Assembly: GCA_025594325.1 (NCBI GenBank)
Contig: JANHCV010000001.1
Coordinates: 1,860,001 to 1,924,000 of the forward strand
Direction of reading: 5' to 3'
Length of the DNA stretch: 64,000 nucleotides
From: Blastocladiella emersonii ATCC 22665
Taxonomy: Eukaryota > Blastocladiomycota > Blastocladiomycetes > Blastocladiales > Blastocladiaceae
Below, piece by piece: positions 1 to 11,517 of the stretch. The stretch's first letter is position 1. Each line of letters opens with the position of its first letter. Made by a program: the position numbers and the translations under genes. Below the pieces are notes generated by a model. The model made no database searches. It was given only the letters and a program-made list of their open reading frames with translations, and had not been told where the DNA came from.

Positions 1-101
1 CGCTGGCCCCGCGAACACGCCGCGCTCACGCTGGTCTCAGCGATGATGGCACGGCGGACCGCCCCACTCCATGCATCTTGAGCCGTGACGGAATCACCAC
101 C

Positions 102-901
102 ATGGGTCAGGTCCTCAGCAGCAGCGGGAAACCCAAGGCGCTGCCGCACGACAAGGCCGTGTTCGAGCTGAAGCGGCAGCGCGACAACCTGCGCAAGTAC
201 CAGGCCCAGCTGTCGCGCATCGTCGACCGCGAGACGGCCATTGCGCGCAAGTGCCTCGCCGCGGGCGACAAGCGCCGCGCGCTGCTCGCCCTGCGCAAGA
301 AAAAGTACCAGGAGCAGCTGCTCGAAAAGTCGGACAAGCAGCTGTGCAACCTCGAGGAGATGGCCGCGTCCATCGAGTACGCGGCGCTCGAGGCCCAGAT
401 CCTGACCGGGCTCGAGCAGGGGAACGCCGCCCTCGCCGAGCTCAACAAGGAGACGTCGCTCGACCGCGTCGACAAGATCATGGAGGAGACGGCCGAGGCC
501 ATGGAGTACCAGCGGGTCCGCGTTCATCTTGTGTTCGCAGTGTCGCCCGTGATGCTGACCTTGACGCCGCCGCTCGTCACAGGAAATCGAGGAGATGCTC
601 GGCACCAAGCTCTCGGAAGAGGACGAGGCCGCCGTCCTCGCCGAGCTCGCCGCCATCGAGACCGAGCAGGCCCTCGACCTCGAGCACGCCATGCCCGCCG
701 TCCCCGTCACGCCGCTCCCCGAAGCCGTCGCGACGACCGAGCCCGAGCAGCCGCAGGTCGAGGCCACGACGGCAGCGGCGCAGAAGCCGGCCAAGGTCGC
801 CGCTGGTCGGCAAAAGAACGAGGGTACGCTTTCTTCGTGGTCTCACCTCGCGCGACGCGATCGATCCTGACGAGCTCCCTGCTTTAGCTATGCCGGCGTA
901 G
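102..901 (+). CDS. VPS20: ESCRT-III subunit Vps20/CHMP6
   Basis: Small charged helical protein that nucleates ESCRT-III on endosomal membranes downstream of ESCRT-II. Exons 102-515, 583-823 and 888-901 join in frame to 222 residues, close to the usual CHMP6 length. The start is MGQ, so Gly2 is a candidate N-myristoylation site as in Vps20/CHMP6, which supports this ATG. The N-terminal half is basic and helical (region DKAVFELKRQRDNL), and the second half is acidic (KLSEEDEAAVLAEL), the standard Snf7-fold charge split. The last exon adds only AMPA before the stop. BRO1 (52172-55032), another ESCRT-III partner, is in the same window but not adjacent. Family assignment is firm; CHMP6 rather than another Snf7 paralogue rests on the MGQ start and overall pattern. 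Confidence 0.88.
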
Positions 902-1018
902 CGACAAAACGTGTCGACCAGTCGCCTCGCGACGACGTGACGACGAGATATTGTATGATATACACGCGCAAAACACACACACGGGAGACGGGCACAACGG
1001 CCCAGCGGTAGAGAAACC

Positions 1019-1897
1019 TTAGGCGTGAGTGAAGTTGGGCTTGCGCTTCTCGGCAAAGGCCTTCATGCCCTCCTTCTGGTCCTTGGTGCCGAACGTGGCC
1101 TGGAACAGGCGGCGCTCAAAGTGGAGGCCCTCGGCGAGCGTGAGCTCGTACGACTTGTTGACGGCCTCCTTGGCCATCTGCGACGCCACCTGCGAGTAGT
1201 CGGCAATCTGCTCGCCGAGCTTGACGGCCTCGTCGACGACCGTGTCGGCGGGGAACACCTTGGACACGAGGCCGGCGCGCTCCGCCTCCTCGGCCGACCA
1301 CATGTTACCCGAAAGCACGAGCTCCATGGCCTTGGACTTGCCCACGGCCTTGACGAGGCGCTGGGTGCCGCCGGCGCCCGGGATGGTGCCGAGCTTGATC
1401 TCGGGCTGGCCGAACTTGGCGTTGTCGCCGGCGTAGATGATGTCGCACATCATGGCCAGCTCGCACCCGCCGCCGAGCGCGAACCCCTGCACCGCCGCGA
1501 TGATGGGCTTGCGCACCGTGGTGATCTCGGTCCAGTGGCCCAGGAAGTTGGTCTTGTAGTTAGTCACAAATTCGGTGTCGGCCATCTCCTTGATGTCGGC
1601 GCCCGCCGCAAACGCCTTGTACCCGCCCGTCAGGACGACGGCGCCGACCTTGGGGTCGTTGTCGAGCGCGCGCATCGCGTCGTTGAGCTCGTGGAACAGG
1701 CCCGAGCACAGCGCGTTGAGCGCCTTGGGACGGTGCAGCTGAACGACGCCGACCTTGCCGGAAGCCGAGTACGACACCTTGAGGTACTCCCACTGGCGCG
1801 CGGCCAGGTTCGACTCGGCGCGCACGGGCGTCATGCGGGCAACGCCGCCCGAGGCGCGCACCGAGCGCATGGTGGTCGAGGCGAGGCGCGAGAGCAT
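1019..1897 (-). CDS. Mitochondrial short-chain enoyl-CoA hydratase
   Basis: Crotonase-fold enzyme that hydrates 2-trans-enoyl-CoA in beta-oxidation. The single exon encodes 292 residues, the normal ECHS1 length. The first ~30 residues are basic and serine-rich with no acids until E28, a likely mitochondrial presequence. The oxyanion-hole region AAGADIKEM is near residue 98. The two catalytic glutamates are visible: E146 in GGGCELAMM and E166 in [13 protein letters not shown]. The C-terminus ends KPNFTHA. Tail to tail with VPS20, 117 bp apart. No broken or missing key residue was seen. The orthologue ECHS1/EHD-type is very likely; a related crotonase is the only alternative. Confidence 0.93.
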   Translation of the reverse strand: MLSRLASTTMRSVRASGGVARMTPVRAESNLAARQWEYLKVSYSASGKVGVVQLHRPKALNALCSGLFHELNDAMRALDNDPKVGAVVLTGGYKAFAAGADIKEMADTEFVTNYKTNFLGHWTEITTVRKPIIAAVQGFALGGGCELAMMCDIIYAGDNAKFGQPEIKLGTIPGAGGTQRLVKAVGKSKAMELVLSGNMWSAEEAERAGLVSKVFPADTVVDEAVKLGEQIADYSQVASQMAKEAVNKSYELTLAEGLHFERRLFQATFGTKDQKEGMKAFAEKRKPNFTHA

Positions 1898-2318
1898 CTT
1901 GAGACTTGGTAGCAGTGGTCGATCCGTCGCAGATGAAGGTCGTCTGAGGAGAGCGGGGACCGACGAGCGAAGGCCGCGCGTATTTGTACGCGTTCTCGGC
2001 GCCGATCCCGGGCGTGACCGACGGCGGGCGAGTGGCCGCTCCGCGAGTTGGGGACGCTAACGCCACTCACGAGACCGTGCAGCCGACCCGGCGACCTGAA
2101 AGAGGAAGGCGGCGACGACCTTCACGAGGAGCCGCGTGAGCAAGAGCCAGCGATCGCGCGCGCGTCTCCGAGGTCGCCGCGCCGCGCCGCCACGCTCCGA
2201 ACCGCGCGCTGCGCCCACCCCCCCGCTCCTCTCGGCCGCCACCACCCAAGGGACTTGCATTCCCTCCTCACTTGCTGCAACGTAACAACGCCGCCGCGCG
2301 TGCCCGCCTCGCTCCGCC

Positions 2319-3039
2319 ATGCGCCACACGACCGTCGCCGCCCTGGCCCTGGTGGTCCTGGCCTGCGTCCTGGCCCGCGTCCAGGCGCTGCACTTCTTCC
2401 TCGAGAACGGCAAGCCGCGGTGCTTCCTCGAGGAGCTGCCACAAGACACGGTCGTCATGGGCGTGTACCGCGCCGAGGAGTGGTCCAACCCGACCCAGGA
2501 GTACATTGAGAACCTGGCGCTCGGCCTGCACATCACCGTCGAGCACACGGCCACGGGCAAGATCCCCATCGACAAGAAGGCGCCCTCGTTCGGCAAATTC
2601 ATGTTCACCGCCGGCGAGGGCGGCGAGCACCAGATCTGCATGTCCACCAACACCTCGGCCTGGTTCGCCGCGTCCAAGGTCCGCCTGCACCTCGACATGA
2701 TCATCGGCGACGCTGCCGAGCACGAGGTTGATCCCGACGAGAAGGTGTCTGGTACGCACGCATGCTCTCTCCCGCTGCGCCGACGCACGCGCCACTAACG
2801 CGCATACTCCCGCACCAGACGTCATCATCCGCGTCCGCGACCTCGTCCACCGCGCCGTCGACATCCGCCGCGAGCAGCAGTACCAGCGCGAGCAGGAGAT
2901 CAAGTTCCGCGACTTCTCCGAAATGGTCAACTCGCGCGTCGTGTCGTGGTCCATTGTGCAGCTGTGCGTCCTCGGCCTCACCTGCGCATGGCAGCTGCGC
3001 CACCTCCGCTCCTTCTTCATGGCCAAGAAGCTCGTCTAG
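2319..3039 (+). CDS. p24 cargo receptor, alpha (TMED4/9, Erp1-like) type
   Basis: Type I membrane protein of COPI/COPII vesicles that sorts cargo between ER and Golgi. Exons 2319-2751 and 2819-3039 give 217 residues. There is a signal peptide (residues 1-23, ending RVQA), then a GOLD domain with the conserved cysteine pair (RCFLEE and HQICMS), a membrane-proximal coiled coil, and a transmembrane helix near residues 190-208. The short cytosolic tail is RSFFMAKKLV, which holds the FF motif for COPII and a KK motif for COPI. The tail closely matches the vertebrate TMED4/9 pattern, so I place it in the alpha class. The intron has a textbook GTACG donor, CTAAC branch and CAG acceptor. Confidence 0.92.
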
Positions 3040-3220
3040 TCTCCCCCTCAACGACAATACATGTCCCCTTCCCTCATGAACAGCGCGTCGCGACGAGAGG
3101 CTGATGTCGCCATGACATCACGGAGCGCTTGCACAACCGAAACACGCCCTGCAAAGTGGCGCAGCGCAGCCGGATGCAAACCTGCGGACGCAGGACGTTC
3201 GCACGCTGGCCGTCGGCTGC

Positions 3221-3226
3221 TATAAA
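3221..3226 (+). promoter_or_regulatory. TATA box of the DGAT2 gene
   Basis: TATAAA stands 148 bp before the DGAT2 start codon, in the 329-bp gap between the p24 gene and DGAT2. It is followed by pyrimidine-rich sequence typical of a fungal leader. No other element is recognised in this gap. Confidence 0.5.
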
Positions 3227-3368
3227 GTCCGGCCTTCCCCGCTCCCCGCTCCGCCTGCTCGGACCACATGCACCTCCATGAACCTTTGCCGCTCTAGAGC
3301 CTAAAACGCACCGAAACCCATCAATCAACCAACAAACCGCGACCGCCCGTCTCCTCCCCGCCTCAACC

Positions 3369-4575
3369 ATGCACATTGAGTTCGCACCACTCAACATCCC
3401 GCGCGAGCGCCGAATCCAGACGGCTGCGACCATCGTCTGGATGTCGCTGCTGCCCGCGTCGATCCTCCTCATGCTGGCGCTGCTGGCCATCCCGGCCACG
3501 CGCTTCGTCGCCATCGCCTACATCATCTGGGTGCTGTACTGGGACACGGCGCCGGAGACGGGCGGTCGCAAGATCGATTTCGTCCGCCGCCTGCCGCTCT
3601 GGCGGTGGATGCGCGACTACTTCCCCATTGAGCTCAAGAAGGAGGCGGAGCTCGATCCGTCGCGGAACTACCTCATGGGCTACCACGTACGCCGCTGATG
3701 CGCGGGCCCTCGCGTGCACGCGATTCTGATGTGTATCGACCGTGTAGCCGCACGGCGTCGTGAGTCTCGGCGCGTGGATCAACCTCGCGTCCGAGGCGAC
3801 GCACTGGAGCGACGTGTTCCCCGGCATCAACCTCCGCCTGCTCACACTCGTCAGCAACTTCAACATCTTCCTGTTCCGCGACATCATCCTCGCCCTCGGC
3901 GTCGCCGGCGTGTCGCGCCGGTCCATCGAGAACATCTTCGCGCACGGGCCCGGCCACAGCGCCGCCATCGTCGTTGGCGGCGCGCAGGAGTGCCTGTACG
4001 CCAAGCCCGGCACCTTCGACCTCGTGCTCGCCAAGCGCCTCGGGTTCATCAAGGTCGCCATCGTCAACCGGTACGTGCGTAATTCTGCGAGCGGCGCCGC
4101 CGTGGTGATGCAGGGCACTGACCATCGCGTGCCCTCCTCCGCTCGAAATTGCTCCGATCCTCCGCTTCCACCGCCGCCGTGTAGCGCCGTGCTCGTGCCG
4201 ATCCTGTCGTTTGGTGAGAACGAGGCGTTCACGCTGCTGGTGACCAACCCGGACTCGCTCGGGTGGCGCGTCCAGATGTGGTGCAAGTCGGTGTGGGGGT
4301 GGACGATGCCGGCCTTCATGGGCCGCGGCGTCTTCAACTACACGCTCGGCGTGCTGCCGTTCCGCCAGCGCATCGTGACGGTCGTGTGCAAACCCGTCGA
4401 CCCCGAAGAGGTCGTTGGCCACGCGATCGACCCCGCAGCGCTGTCTAACGACGAGCTCGCCGAGGTTGTCCGGAAGGTGCACGCGGCGTACGTCGCGCGG
4501 CTCGTTGAGACGTGGGACAAGTACAAGGACGAGTACTGCCCGAACCGTATCAAGGAGCTCGAGCTCGTCGAGTAA
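3369..4575 (+). CDS. DGA1: Diacylglycerol O-acyltransferase, DGAT2 family
   Basis: Makes triacylglycerol from diacylglycerol and acyl-CoA at the ER and lipid droplet. Exons 3369-3686, 3748-4070 and 4185-4575 give 343 residues, typical of DGAT2/Dga1. An N-terminal hydrophobic hairpin spans residues ~17-60 (WMSLLPASILLMLALLAI, then FVAIAYIIWVLYW). The catalytic HPHG motif is residues 106-109 and lies exactly across the first exon junction. Downstream are the family blocks VVGGAQE and PILSFGENEAF. The C-terminus is charged (KDEYCPNRIKELELVE). A monoacylglycerol acyltransferase of the same family cannot be excluded from sequence alone. Confidence 0.92.
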
Positions 4576-4989
4576 CGCGACCCGAAGAACGAGAACAAAA
4601 AGTGTACAGAAAGAACGAGAACGACGCGTGTGCGGCCCCGCCTCGTCCCGCTGCGACGAGCGCGACGCCGCCGCGCGAGATATCTTCTAGGAATGGCGCT
4701 CCCACACCGTTCAACATAATAATATAACGCTAAACTACCTGATATAACTTATCTGATGCCAGCCGTGATGTCTGCTGTGATCCGCAGCCGCTCACGTGAA
4801 TTGGAAACTCAGTTTTTGCTCTGCGGTGCTGCCTGCCCTGTCCGTTGACCGACCTTTCGAGCTCGCCTCGCTTCTTCTCCCCTTGCTCGCAACCTTTGCA
4901 CCCACGAAGCTTCTAGAGGCGCCGGCTATCGGCCCCGTCCACTTTTCGCAACACGCTAGCACAGCCGCATATTGCTACCACCCAGCACC
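4576..4989 (+). other. Intergenic, no supported gene
   Basis: Gap of 414 bp between DGAT2 and the LRR protein. It holds an AT-richer stretch (about 4700-4760, ATAATATAAC-like) that may contain the DGAT2 3' end signals, then a pyrimidine-rich leader before the LRR start. A short frame upstream (from 4796) has no family resemblance and no ATG in good context. A signal-peptide exon for the LRR gene could lie here but I could not identify one. Confidence 0.4.
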
Positions 4990-6820
4990 ATGTCAGCCGG
5001 ACCCATCCAGGACTGCGAGGTGGTCTACGCCTTCGCTCCTGCGTTGAGCAAGGACCTGCTCAACGGCAACTGCTGCGGCGACCTCTCGCACGTCACCTGC
5101 CAGAACAACCGCGTAACCGAGATGTACTACTATGCCGCTTGACGTGTGCGGGACCCTTGCTCATGCGAGCGAGATGCGTCGTCTAGTCGCGTCAACAACA
5201 TGAACCTCGGCCGCGGGATTCCCAATATCATCAGCCGACTGGACCAGCTGCGCTCCCTGTACGGGCTTCTCTGAGCTGCATGCGCGATAGCGCTCGATGA
5301 CTGACGGCGCACTATCGCTGCCCGCGTAGTAACGCCTCGAGCGCAGGCCTCACGGACCGCGTCCCTGACGAGATTGGCACGCTCGCGAACCTCGAGGTGC
5401 TGGACCTCTCGGGGAACCCGAAGCTGTCCGGCTCGCTGCCGTCGCGGACGCGCGGCATGGCCAAGCTGCAGACGCTGTACGCCCCGCTCCCGTGCACCGC
5501 AGAGCGCTCTCCCGTTCGCTGCGAGCTGACTCTCGCGCGACCACCGTGTAGCGACCTGCGCGACACGGGCCTCAACGGTGCCCTGCCCGAGCTCCCGCTG
5601 CCGTGCGTTTCCGCTCGCGACGCGGCGTATTGTGTCCGAATCGCTCACCCGCCGCCGCGTGTAGCCTGCGCACCTGCCGGTTGCCGAAAAAGTCGCAGTT
5701 CCGGTGCTACACCTTCTCGCCGAGCACGGGCCGGTGCACCTTCTCGGACTCGACCGACTTTGTCGGCATGGGCGTGTGCTCGGACCCGTTCACGGGCGCG
5801 ACGCCGCCCGTCGTGATCACCGAGCCCGCACCGTCGTCGTCCTCCTCCTCGCTCATGGGCGTGCTCATCCCCGTCATGATCATCGGCGTCGCGGCGACGC
5901 TCGCGACCGTATGGTGGACGCGCCGGCGCCGCGTCAAGTACTCGAAGCTGCGCGAGGCGGGCATGGGTCTGGGCGGCGGCGCGCAGGTGCCGCTGCAGGA
6001 CGTGGGCCGGTTCCGCACGCTCAAGCTGCAGCTGGACCTGTCTGGGTGCCTCGTGTTCAACCTCGCCATCGACCACCTCAACCCGAACGCGGCGGGCCAG
6101 TACCACACCATGACGACAAGCGACGGCGCCGACAGCTACGTGTCGCCCGCGGTCGTCGTCGACCACTGGCAGGAGCTGTTCGTGTCGTGCTCGTCCTACG
6201 CGACGCGGTGGCTCGAGGCCCACGACCCGGCGGTCGCCGCGCACCTGTGGGAGCTCGCGACGGGGACGCCCGCGGCCAGCCAGGTGTACCAGTCGTCGTT
6301 CGCGTCGAGCGCAGCGCTCACGCACCTGATCGGCGCTGCCGTCGTCGACTTTTTGCAGCGGTTTATCGGCAGCGAGCTGTACGGCGTGCTCGGGCTCAGC
6401 CCGGCCGAGACGTCGGGACAGACCTTCTTTGCCGAGCTGTGCAGCGCCGTGATGCGGGCGTCGGTGACGTCGGGCGACTCGGCGTTCGCGACGTACCTCG
6501 ACGACAAGCTTGAGGAGTGCAACGCGCGGCTGCGGTCGCGCACGGCGCTCGACGTCAACGTGCAGAAGCTCCTCCAGCAGGCGCTCGAGCGCATGGTCAA
6601 CATCAAGATGCACAAGCCGCACGCGGCGCTCGTCCAGGTCCAGACCAACGCGGCGCTCGTCGAGGCCGTCATGAACGCCGACATGTCGACGGCGATCCTC
6701 AGCGGCGACGCGGCCAAGGGACGCACCTCGCAGGTCGCCTTCTGCGTGTTCCCCGGCATCCTCGACGCATCGACCAACTCGGTCCTCGAGCGCGCGCGCG
6801 TCTGGCTCGCCGAGCAGTAG
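4990..6820 (+). CDS. LRR ectodomain / single-TM receptor-like protein
   Basis: Exons 4990-5123, 5187-5258, 5330-5476, 5552-5602 and 5665-6820 join to 519 residues. Residues 1-45 look like an LRR N-terminal cap with paired cysteines (NCCGDLSHVTC). About four leucine-rich repeats follow (VTEIRVNNMNL, LEVLDLSGN, LDLRDTGLNGALP), then a cysteine-containing cap (FRCYTF, RCTF, GVCSDP). A Pro/Ser stretch leads to a transmembrane helix near residues 198-219 followed by WWTRRRR. The ~300-residue inner part (LKLQLDLSGCLVFNLAIDH onward) is helical and not a kinase; I do not recognise it. All four introns are phase 2 and fall at LRR leucine positions. No obvious signal peptide precedes the cap, so the true start may lie upstream. 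Function unknown; surface receptor or adhesion role is inference. Confidence 0.75.
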
Positions 6821-6996
6821 CACCGCGGGCTGCCGTGGCTCGCCATCATCTTCCTCCGTTTGCTCATTGTGTGGACCTATTTACTATCAATCATAGCACA
6901 TTTTCGCCCACTCATCGTGCAGGCCCCGAGGAGGCAAGGACAACAGCTCGTTGACGCAGGCCAGCGTCCCCGCTCTCCCCGCACACTGACTTCACC

Positions 6997-7275
6997 ATGC
7001 CCATCACATCCCCACTGATCGACAGCCCGGCCCGCGCAGATGGTGCAACGGGCGGCGCGGGCGCGCCGCTCCGCCGCCCGCGGTCCTCGTTCTGGTACTC
7101 GTACAGCCGGCCGGCCATCCGCATCTTCACCGTGGCCGTGGCGACGACCGTCACGCTGCACCTCGTCCACGAGAAGCTGCTCCTGGCCGACGTCCGGCGC
7201 CGGCTCGAGGCCGAGGCCGCGCAGCTCCGCACCCGCATTGACGAGGAGCGGCGAGCGGCGGTTGCGCGGGAGTAG
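6997..7275 (+). CDS. Small single-pass membrane protein, unknown
   Basis: Unspliced frame of 92 residues starting at an ATG after a pyrimidine-rich leader (TGACTTCACCATG). Residues 1-30 are Pro/Arg-rich, residues ~39-56 are hydrophobic (IRIFTVAVATTVTLHLV), and the rest is a charged heptad-like helix (LEAEAAQLRTRIDEERR). This layout resembles small mitochondrial inner-membrane assembly factors, but no family motif is visible, so the role is unknown. It sits between the LRR gene and YOS1, same strand as both. Could be a chance frame in GC-rich DNA. Confidence 0.4.
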   Translation: MPITSPLIDSPARADGATGGAGAPLRRPRSSFWYSYSRPAIRIFTVAVATTVTLHLVHEKLLLADVRRRLEAEAAQLRTRIDEERRAAVARE

Positions 7276-7576
7276 ATGGAGTGTTTGCTGAGGGTACGGT
7301 GCCGGTGGTGGCTCTGCTCATGGGCGTCGTGGTCTCGGCGGCGGCTCGCTTCTCTCCTCCCTTCGACCTGCGCCGCCTCGACACGAGGATCAACGCGTCT
7401 CCCTGCAATGTATACTCTCATGAATGACGCGCCGCGGGGATAGGCTCCCTGCTTGCGTGCCGTGGGCGCGGGCGCACGACTCTTCGTGGCGGCGCGGAGG
7501 CTCGCCGCCGGCCGAGGCAGGATGGACCATGGCTTACCCTGGTCGTTGTACTCGCCACGTAGCTCGCTCCGCCATC

Positions 7577-7976
7577 ATGTTCGGCCTGGGGAGCATCTTC
7601 TACTTCACGCTGCTCATGGTGAACGCCATTGCGATCCTCCACGAGGAGCGGTTCCTGGCGCGGAGTACGTGTGCCGCCGCCCTCTACGCGCGCGGTTAGG
7701 CCATGACACTGACGACGCTACCCGTCTCTAGTCGGATGGGGACAGCAGTCCGTGTACGCCGGCGACTACGGGCACCCGGGCGCGGCGGACCCAACGAGCG
7801 TCAAGTTCAAGCTGATCGGGCTCATCTCGGCCGTCCGCACGCTGCTCCGGAGTACGTCCTCTACGTTCCTCGCGACGACCGTGTCCAGATCACTAACGAC
7901 GAGGCCCGGCGCGCATCTAGTTCCGCTCATCGCCGTGAACACGATCACGATCCTGTACCTCATGGTCCTCGGCTAG
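7577..7976 (+). CDS. YOS1: Yos1/IER3IP1-like ER-Golgi transport protein
   Basis: Exons 7577-7664, 7732-7851 and 7921-7976 join in frame (both introns phase 1) to only 87 residues. This gene is easily missed by ORF scanning. The N-terminus MFGLGSIFYFTLLMVNAIAIL is the first membrane helix and matches the family pattern; then comes EERFLARIGWGQ, and a second helix at the C-terminus (PLIAVNTITILYLMVLG). Yos1 works with Yip1 and Yif1 in making COPII vesicles competent to fuse. Length and both conserved blocks fit IER3IP1/Yos1 well. Confidence 0.9.
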
Positions 7977-8254
7977 CCTCCTCTCCCTCTGTCTCTCATT
8001 TTTCCTGTCATTCGCCCGCGTGCGTGTACATAAACGCTACTACCCACCATTCTCTACGCCTCGGCAGGCCATCGCGTCAGGATATGGGAGGTCAAGCGTC
8101 AGGTGATGCTGCAGTGTTGACGCGCCCCGGCCTCGGGCCGTTCCTCGGTCATCCTTGCCGCGCGCTCTCCTCCCCTCTCTCCCCGCAATCACAACAATCC
8201 CCTCTTTGCAACGTAATCCAACGCCATCAAGCCGCTGCATTCTTCAGCGCTACC

Positions 8255-11200
8255 ATGCTCAACCTCCGCCGCGTCCCCGCCTCGGCGCTTGTGCGTCGCG
8301 GTCTCGCGCGGTCCTTGGCCACGGCCGCGACCACGACCTCATCGTCGTCGCTCCGCCCGGGCGACGCGCTGCACGGCTTCAACGTCCAGCGCACCATCAG
8401 CGTGCCCGAGCTCCAGATCGACGTCACGGAGCTCGCGCACGCCGCGACCGGCGCAAAGTACACGCACTTTGCGCGGAACGACTCGAACAATGTCTTTGCG
8501 TATGTCGTGTTTCCCTGTCGTCGGCGTGTTGTACCGAGTCCCTGACAGCCCGCACGAACGCGTAGGGTCGGTTTCCGCACGCCCGTCAGCGACAGCACGG
8601 GCGTGCCGCACATTCTCGAGCACTCGACGCTGTGCGGGTCGGAGCGGTACCCGGTGCGCGACCCGTTCTTCAAGATGCTGCAGCGGTCGCTGTCGACGTA
8701 CATGAACGCGTGGACGGCCGAGGACTACACGCTGTACCCGTTCTCGACGCAGAACGCGACCGACTACCGCAACCTGATGAGCGTCTACATGGACGCCGTG
8801 TTCCAGCCCAAGCTCGACCGCATGGACTTCATGCAGGAGGGGTGGCGCCTCGAGCACCGCGACACGGCCGACCCGGCCTCGCCCATCGAGTTCAAGGGCG
8901 TCGTCTACAACGAGATGAAGGGCATGATGGCCTCCATCCACTACCACTTCTACCAGGCCCTCCACCGCCACCTGTTCGAGGGATCCGTCTACGCGCCCAA
9001 CTCGGGCGGCGACCCGCGCAACATCACCGACCTGACCTGGGAACAGCTCCGCAACTTCCACCGCACCTACTACAGTCCCGCCAACGCACGCTTCTTCTCG
9101 TACGGCAACTTTGACCTCGCCGGCACCCTCGCCTACGTCAACGAGACGCTCGCCGCCCTGCCCAAGGACAAGATCGGCACCCCGCTTGATGCCGCCAAGA
9201 TTGCCGATCTGCCGAACATCACGCAGCCCAAGGTCGTGCACGAGACGTGTGCCTTTGACCCCAGTACGTCTCTCGATCGTACCACTTCCTGACCGATCCG
9301 CTAACGCAAGCGACACACGCGTAGTGGGCGACCCGGCCAAGCAGACGCGCTTCTGCGTCTCGTACGGGTGCTGCGACGTGCGCGACGTGTACACGAGCTC
9401 GGCGCTGGGCATCCTGTCCAAGCTGCTCATGGACGGCAGCTCGTCGCCGATGCAGCAGGCGCTCATCGACTCGGGGCTCGCGCCCGACTACTCGCCCGTG
9501 AGCGGGTACGACGGGTCGACGCGCAAGTCGTCCTTCACCATCGGCGTGCAGGGGATCAGCAGCGACCAGATCACGGCCGTCGAGCAGGCGATCGCCACGG
9601 TCCTCGCGTCCGTCGCCCGCGACGGGTTCCCCGCCGAGCGCGTCGACGCCGTCATCCACCAGATGGAGCTCGGCGTGCGCCACGTCACGTCCGACTTTGG
9701 CATGAACCTCCTGACCAACGTGTCGTCGGGCCTGTTCCAGGGCGTCGACACGGCGGCCGCGCTCGAGATCACCAAGACGCTGGCCCGGCTGCGCGAGGAC
9801 GCGCGAAACGGCTTGTTTCAGCGCCTCGTCCAGACGTACCTTCTCAACAACAACCACCGCGTCACCCTGACCATGTCGCCCGACGAGGCGTACCCGGCGT
9901 CGCTCGCGGCCGAGGAGACGGCGCGGCTCGCGCGCCACGTCGACGCGCTGACCGCCGCCGACCGCAAGCGGATCCTCGACGAGGGCATCGCGCTCGCCAA
10001 GGCCCAGGACTCCAAGTCGGACGTGTCGGTGCTCCCGTGCCTGACGCTCGACGAGGTGCCGCACGCGACGCCGTACCACCCGATCGAGACCACGGCCGCG
10101 CCCGCGGTCGGGACCGTCGTCACGCGCCAGGCCGACACCAACGGGATCACGTACCTGCGCGCGTCCGCGGACCTGTCGGCTCTGCCCGAGGACCTCCTCC
10201 CGTACCTGCCCCTGTTCGCGTCGGCGCTGACGTGGCAGGGCACCCACGCCAAGCCCATGGAGGTGCTCGACCAGGAGCTGCGCCTGTACACGGGCGGGAT
10301 CGGGATGGCGCCGCAGGTGGTCTCGTCGCTCGACGGTACCGACGCGCACCGCGTCCGGTTCGGCGTGTCGGGCAACGCGCTCAACAAGAACCTCGACCGC
10401 CTCAGCCAGCTCATGGCCGAGCTCACGTTCGAGTCCAAGCTCGACCGCACCGACCGCCTCCGCACGCTCGTCGCGGGGAAGCTCAGCAGTATGTCCAACT
10501 CGCTCGCCATGCAGGGCCACTCGTACGCTATGACGCTCGCGGCGTCGCAGCTGGTCGCTTCCCGGGTACGTTTGACTTGCGATACGCTGATGGGCTGCAG
10601 ACCGACGCGTTTATGGACCTAGGCGCTGTCCGAGAAGTGGAGCGGCATTTCGCAGCTCCAGCTGCTCAACGAGATCGCCAAGGGCGACATCGAGTCGGTG
10701 GTGCCCAAGCTCGAGGCGATCCTCGACCACGTCAAGCGCGCGCAGACCAAGTACATGGTGGTCGCGCAGCCCACGACCGTCGCGCAGGCCATCGAGTCGC
10801 TCGCGCCCATGGCCTCGGCCAAGCTCGCCACCACCCAGGCCGACACCGCCGCCACCACCGCCAACGCATGGTCCGCGACGTCCGGCACGCGCACCTTCGT
10901 CCCCGCGCCGTTCCCCGTCAACTACTGCGCCATGGCGCTTCCGACGGTGCCCTTCGCGAGCGCGCGCGACAGCATGGCGCTGACGGTCGCCGGCACGCTG
11001 GCGACGCACCGGTTCCTCCACCGCGAGATCCGCGAGAAGGGCGGCGCGTACGGCGGCGGCGCCTCGCACAGCGCCATGGACGGGACCTTCCTGCTGTACA
11101 GCTACCGCGACCCACGGTCGCTCGCGACCGTCGACGACTTTGACCGGGCCCTCGCGTGGCTCGCGCAGGGCGGCGGCGCCATCACCGCCCAGGACATGCT

Positions 11201-11471
11201 CGAGGCCAAGCTCGGCATCTTCTCGTCCATGGACGCGCCCGTCGACGTCGGGTCCCAGGGCGCCGTCGAGTTCTCGCACGGCGTGTCCCGCGAGCTCCGC
11301 CAGGCCCGCCGCGACGCGCTGTTCGCTGTCACGGTTGACGATATCGCGCGCGTCGCGCGCGAAATCCTCGTTGCTGGGTCGCCCAACGCCGCGCGCGTCG
11401 TCGTGGGGAACGCCGAGGCGACCAAGGACATGGAGAAGGCCGGGTGGACGGTCAAGGCGCTCGATGTTTAA
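8255..11471 (+). CDS. CYM1: Mitochondrial presequence protease (M16C, Cym1/PreP)
   Basis: Matrix metalloprotease that degrades cleaved presequences and other short peptides. Exons 8255-8499, 8566-9263, 9325-10565 and 10623-11471 give 1010 residues, standard for Cym1/PreP. The N-terminus (MLNLRRVPASALVRRGLARS) is an arginine-rich, acid-free targeting signal. The inverted zinc motif HILEH is residues 97-101 and the downstream glutamate region is in GVVYNEMKGMM. The C-terminal M16 half carries the arginine/tyrosine region KGGAYGGGASH used for substrate binding. All exon junctions keep frame and each acceptor is TAG. No disrupting change was seen. Confidence 0.95.
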
Positions 11472-11517
11472 GGTTATTTAGAGTGGAACGCATTGTATCT
11501 CTACCATGTAGCTGCTA

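Noticed and set aside
4796-5047. 83-codon frame overlapping the LRR start, as its signal peptide
   Set aside because: It begins with GTG, is in a different frame from the LRR cap and has no cleavage-site pattern.
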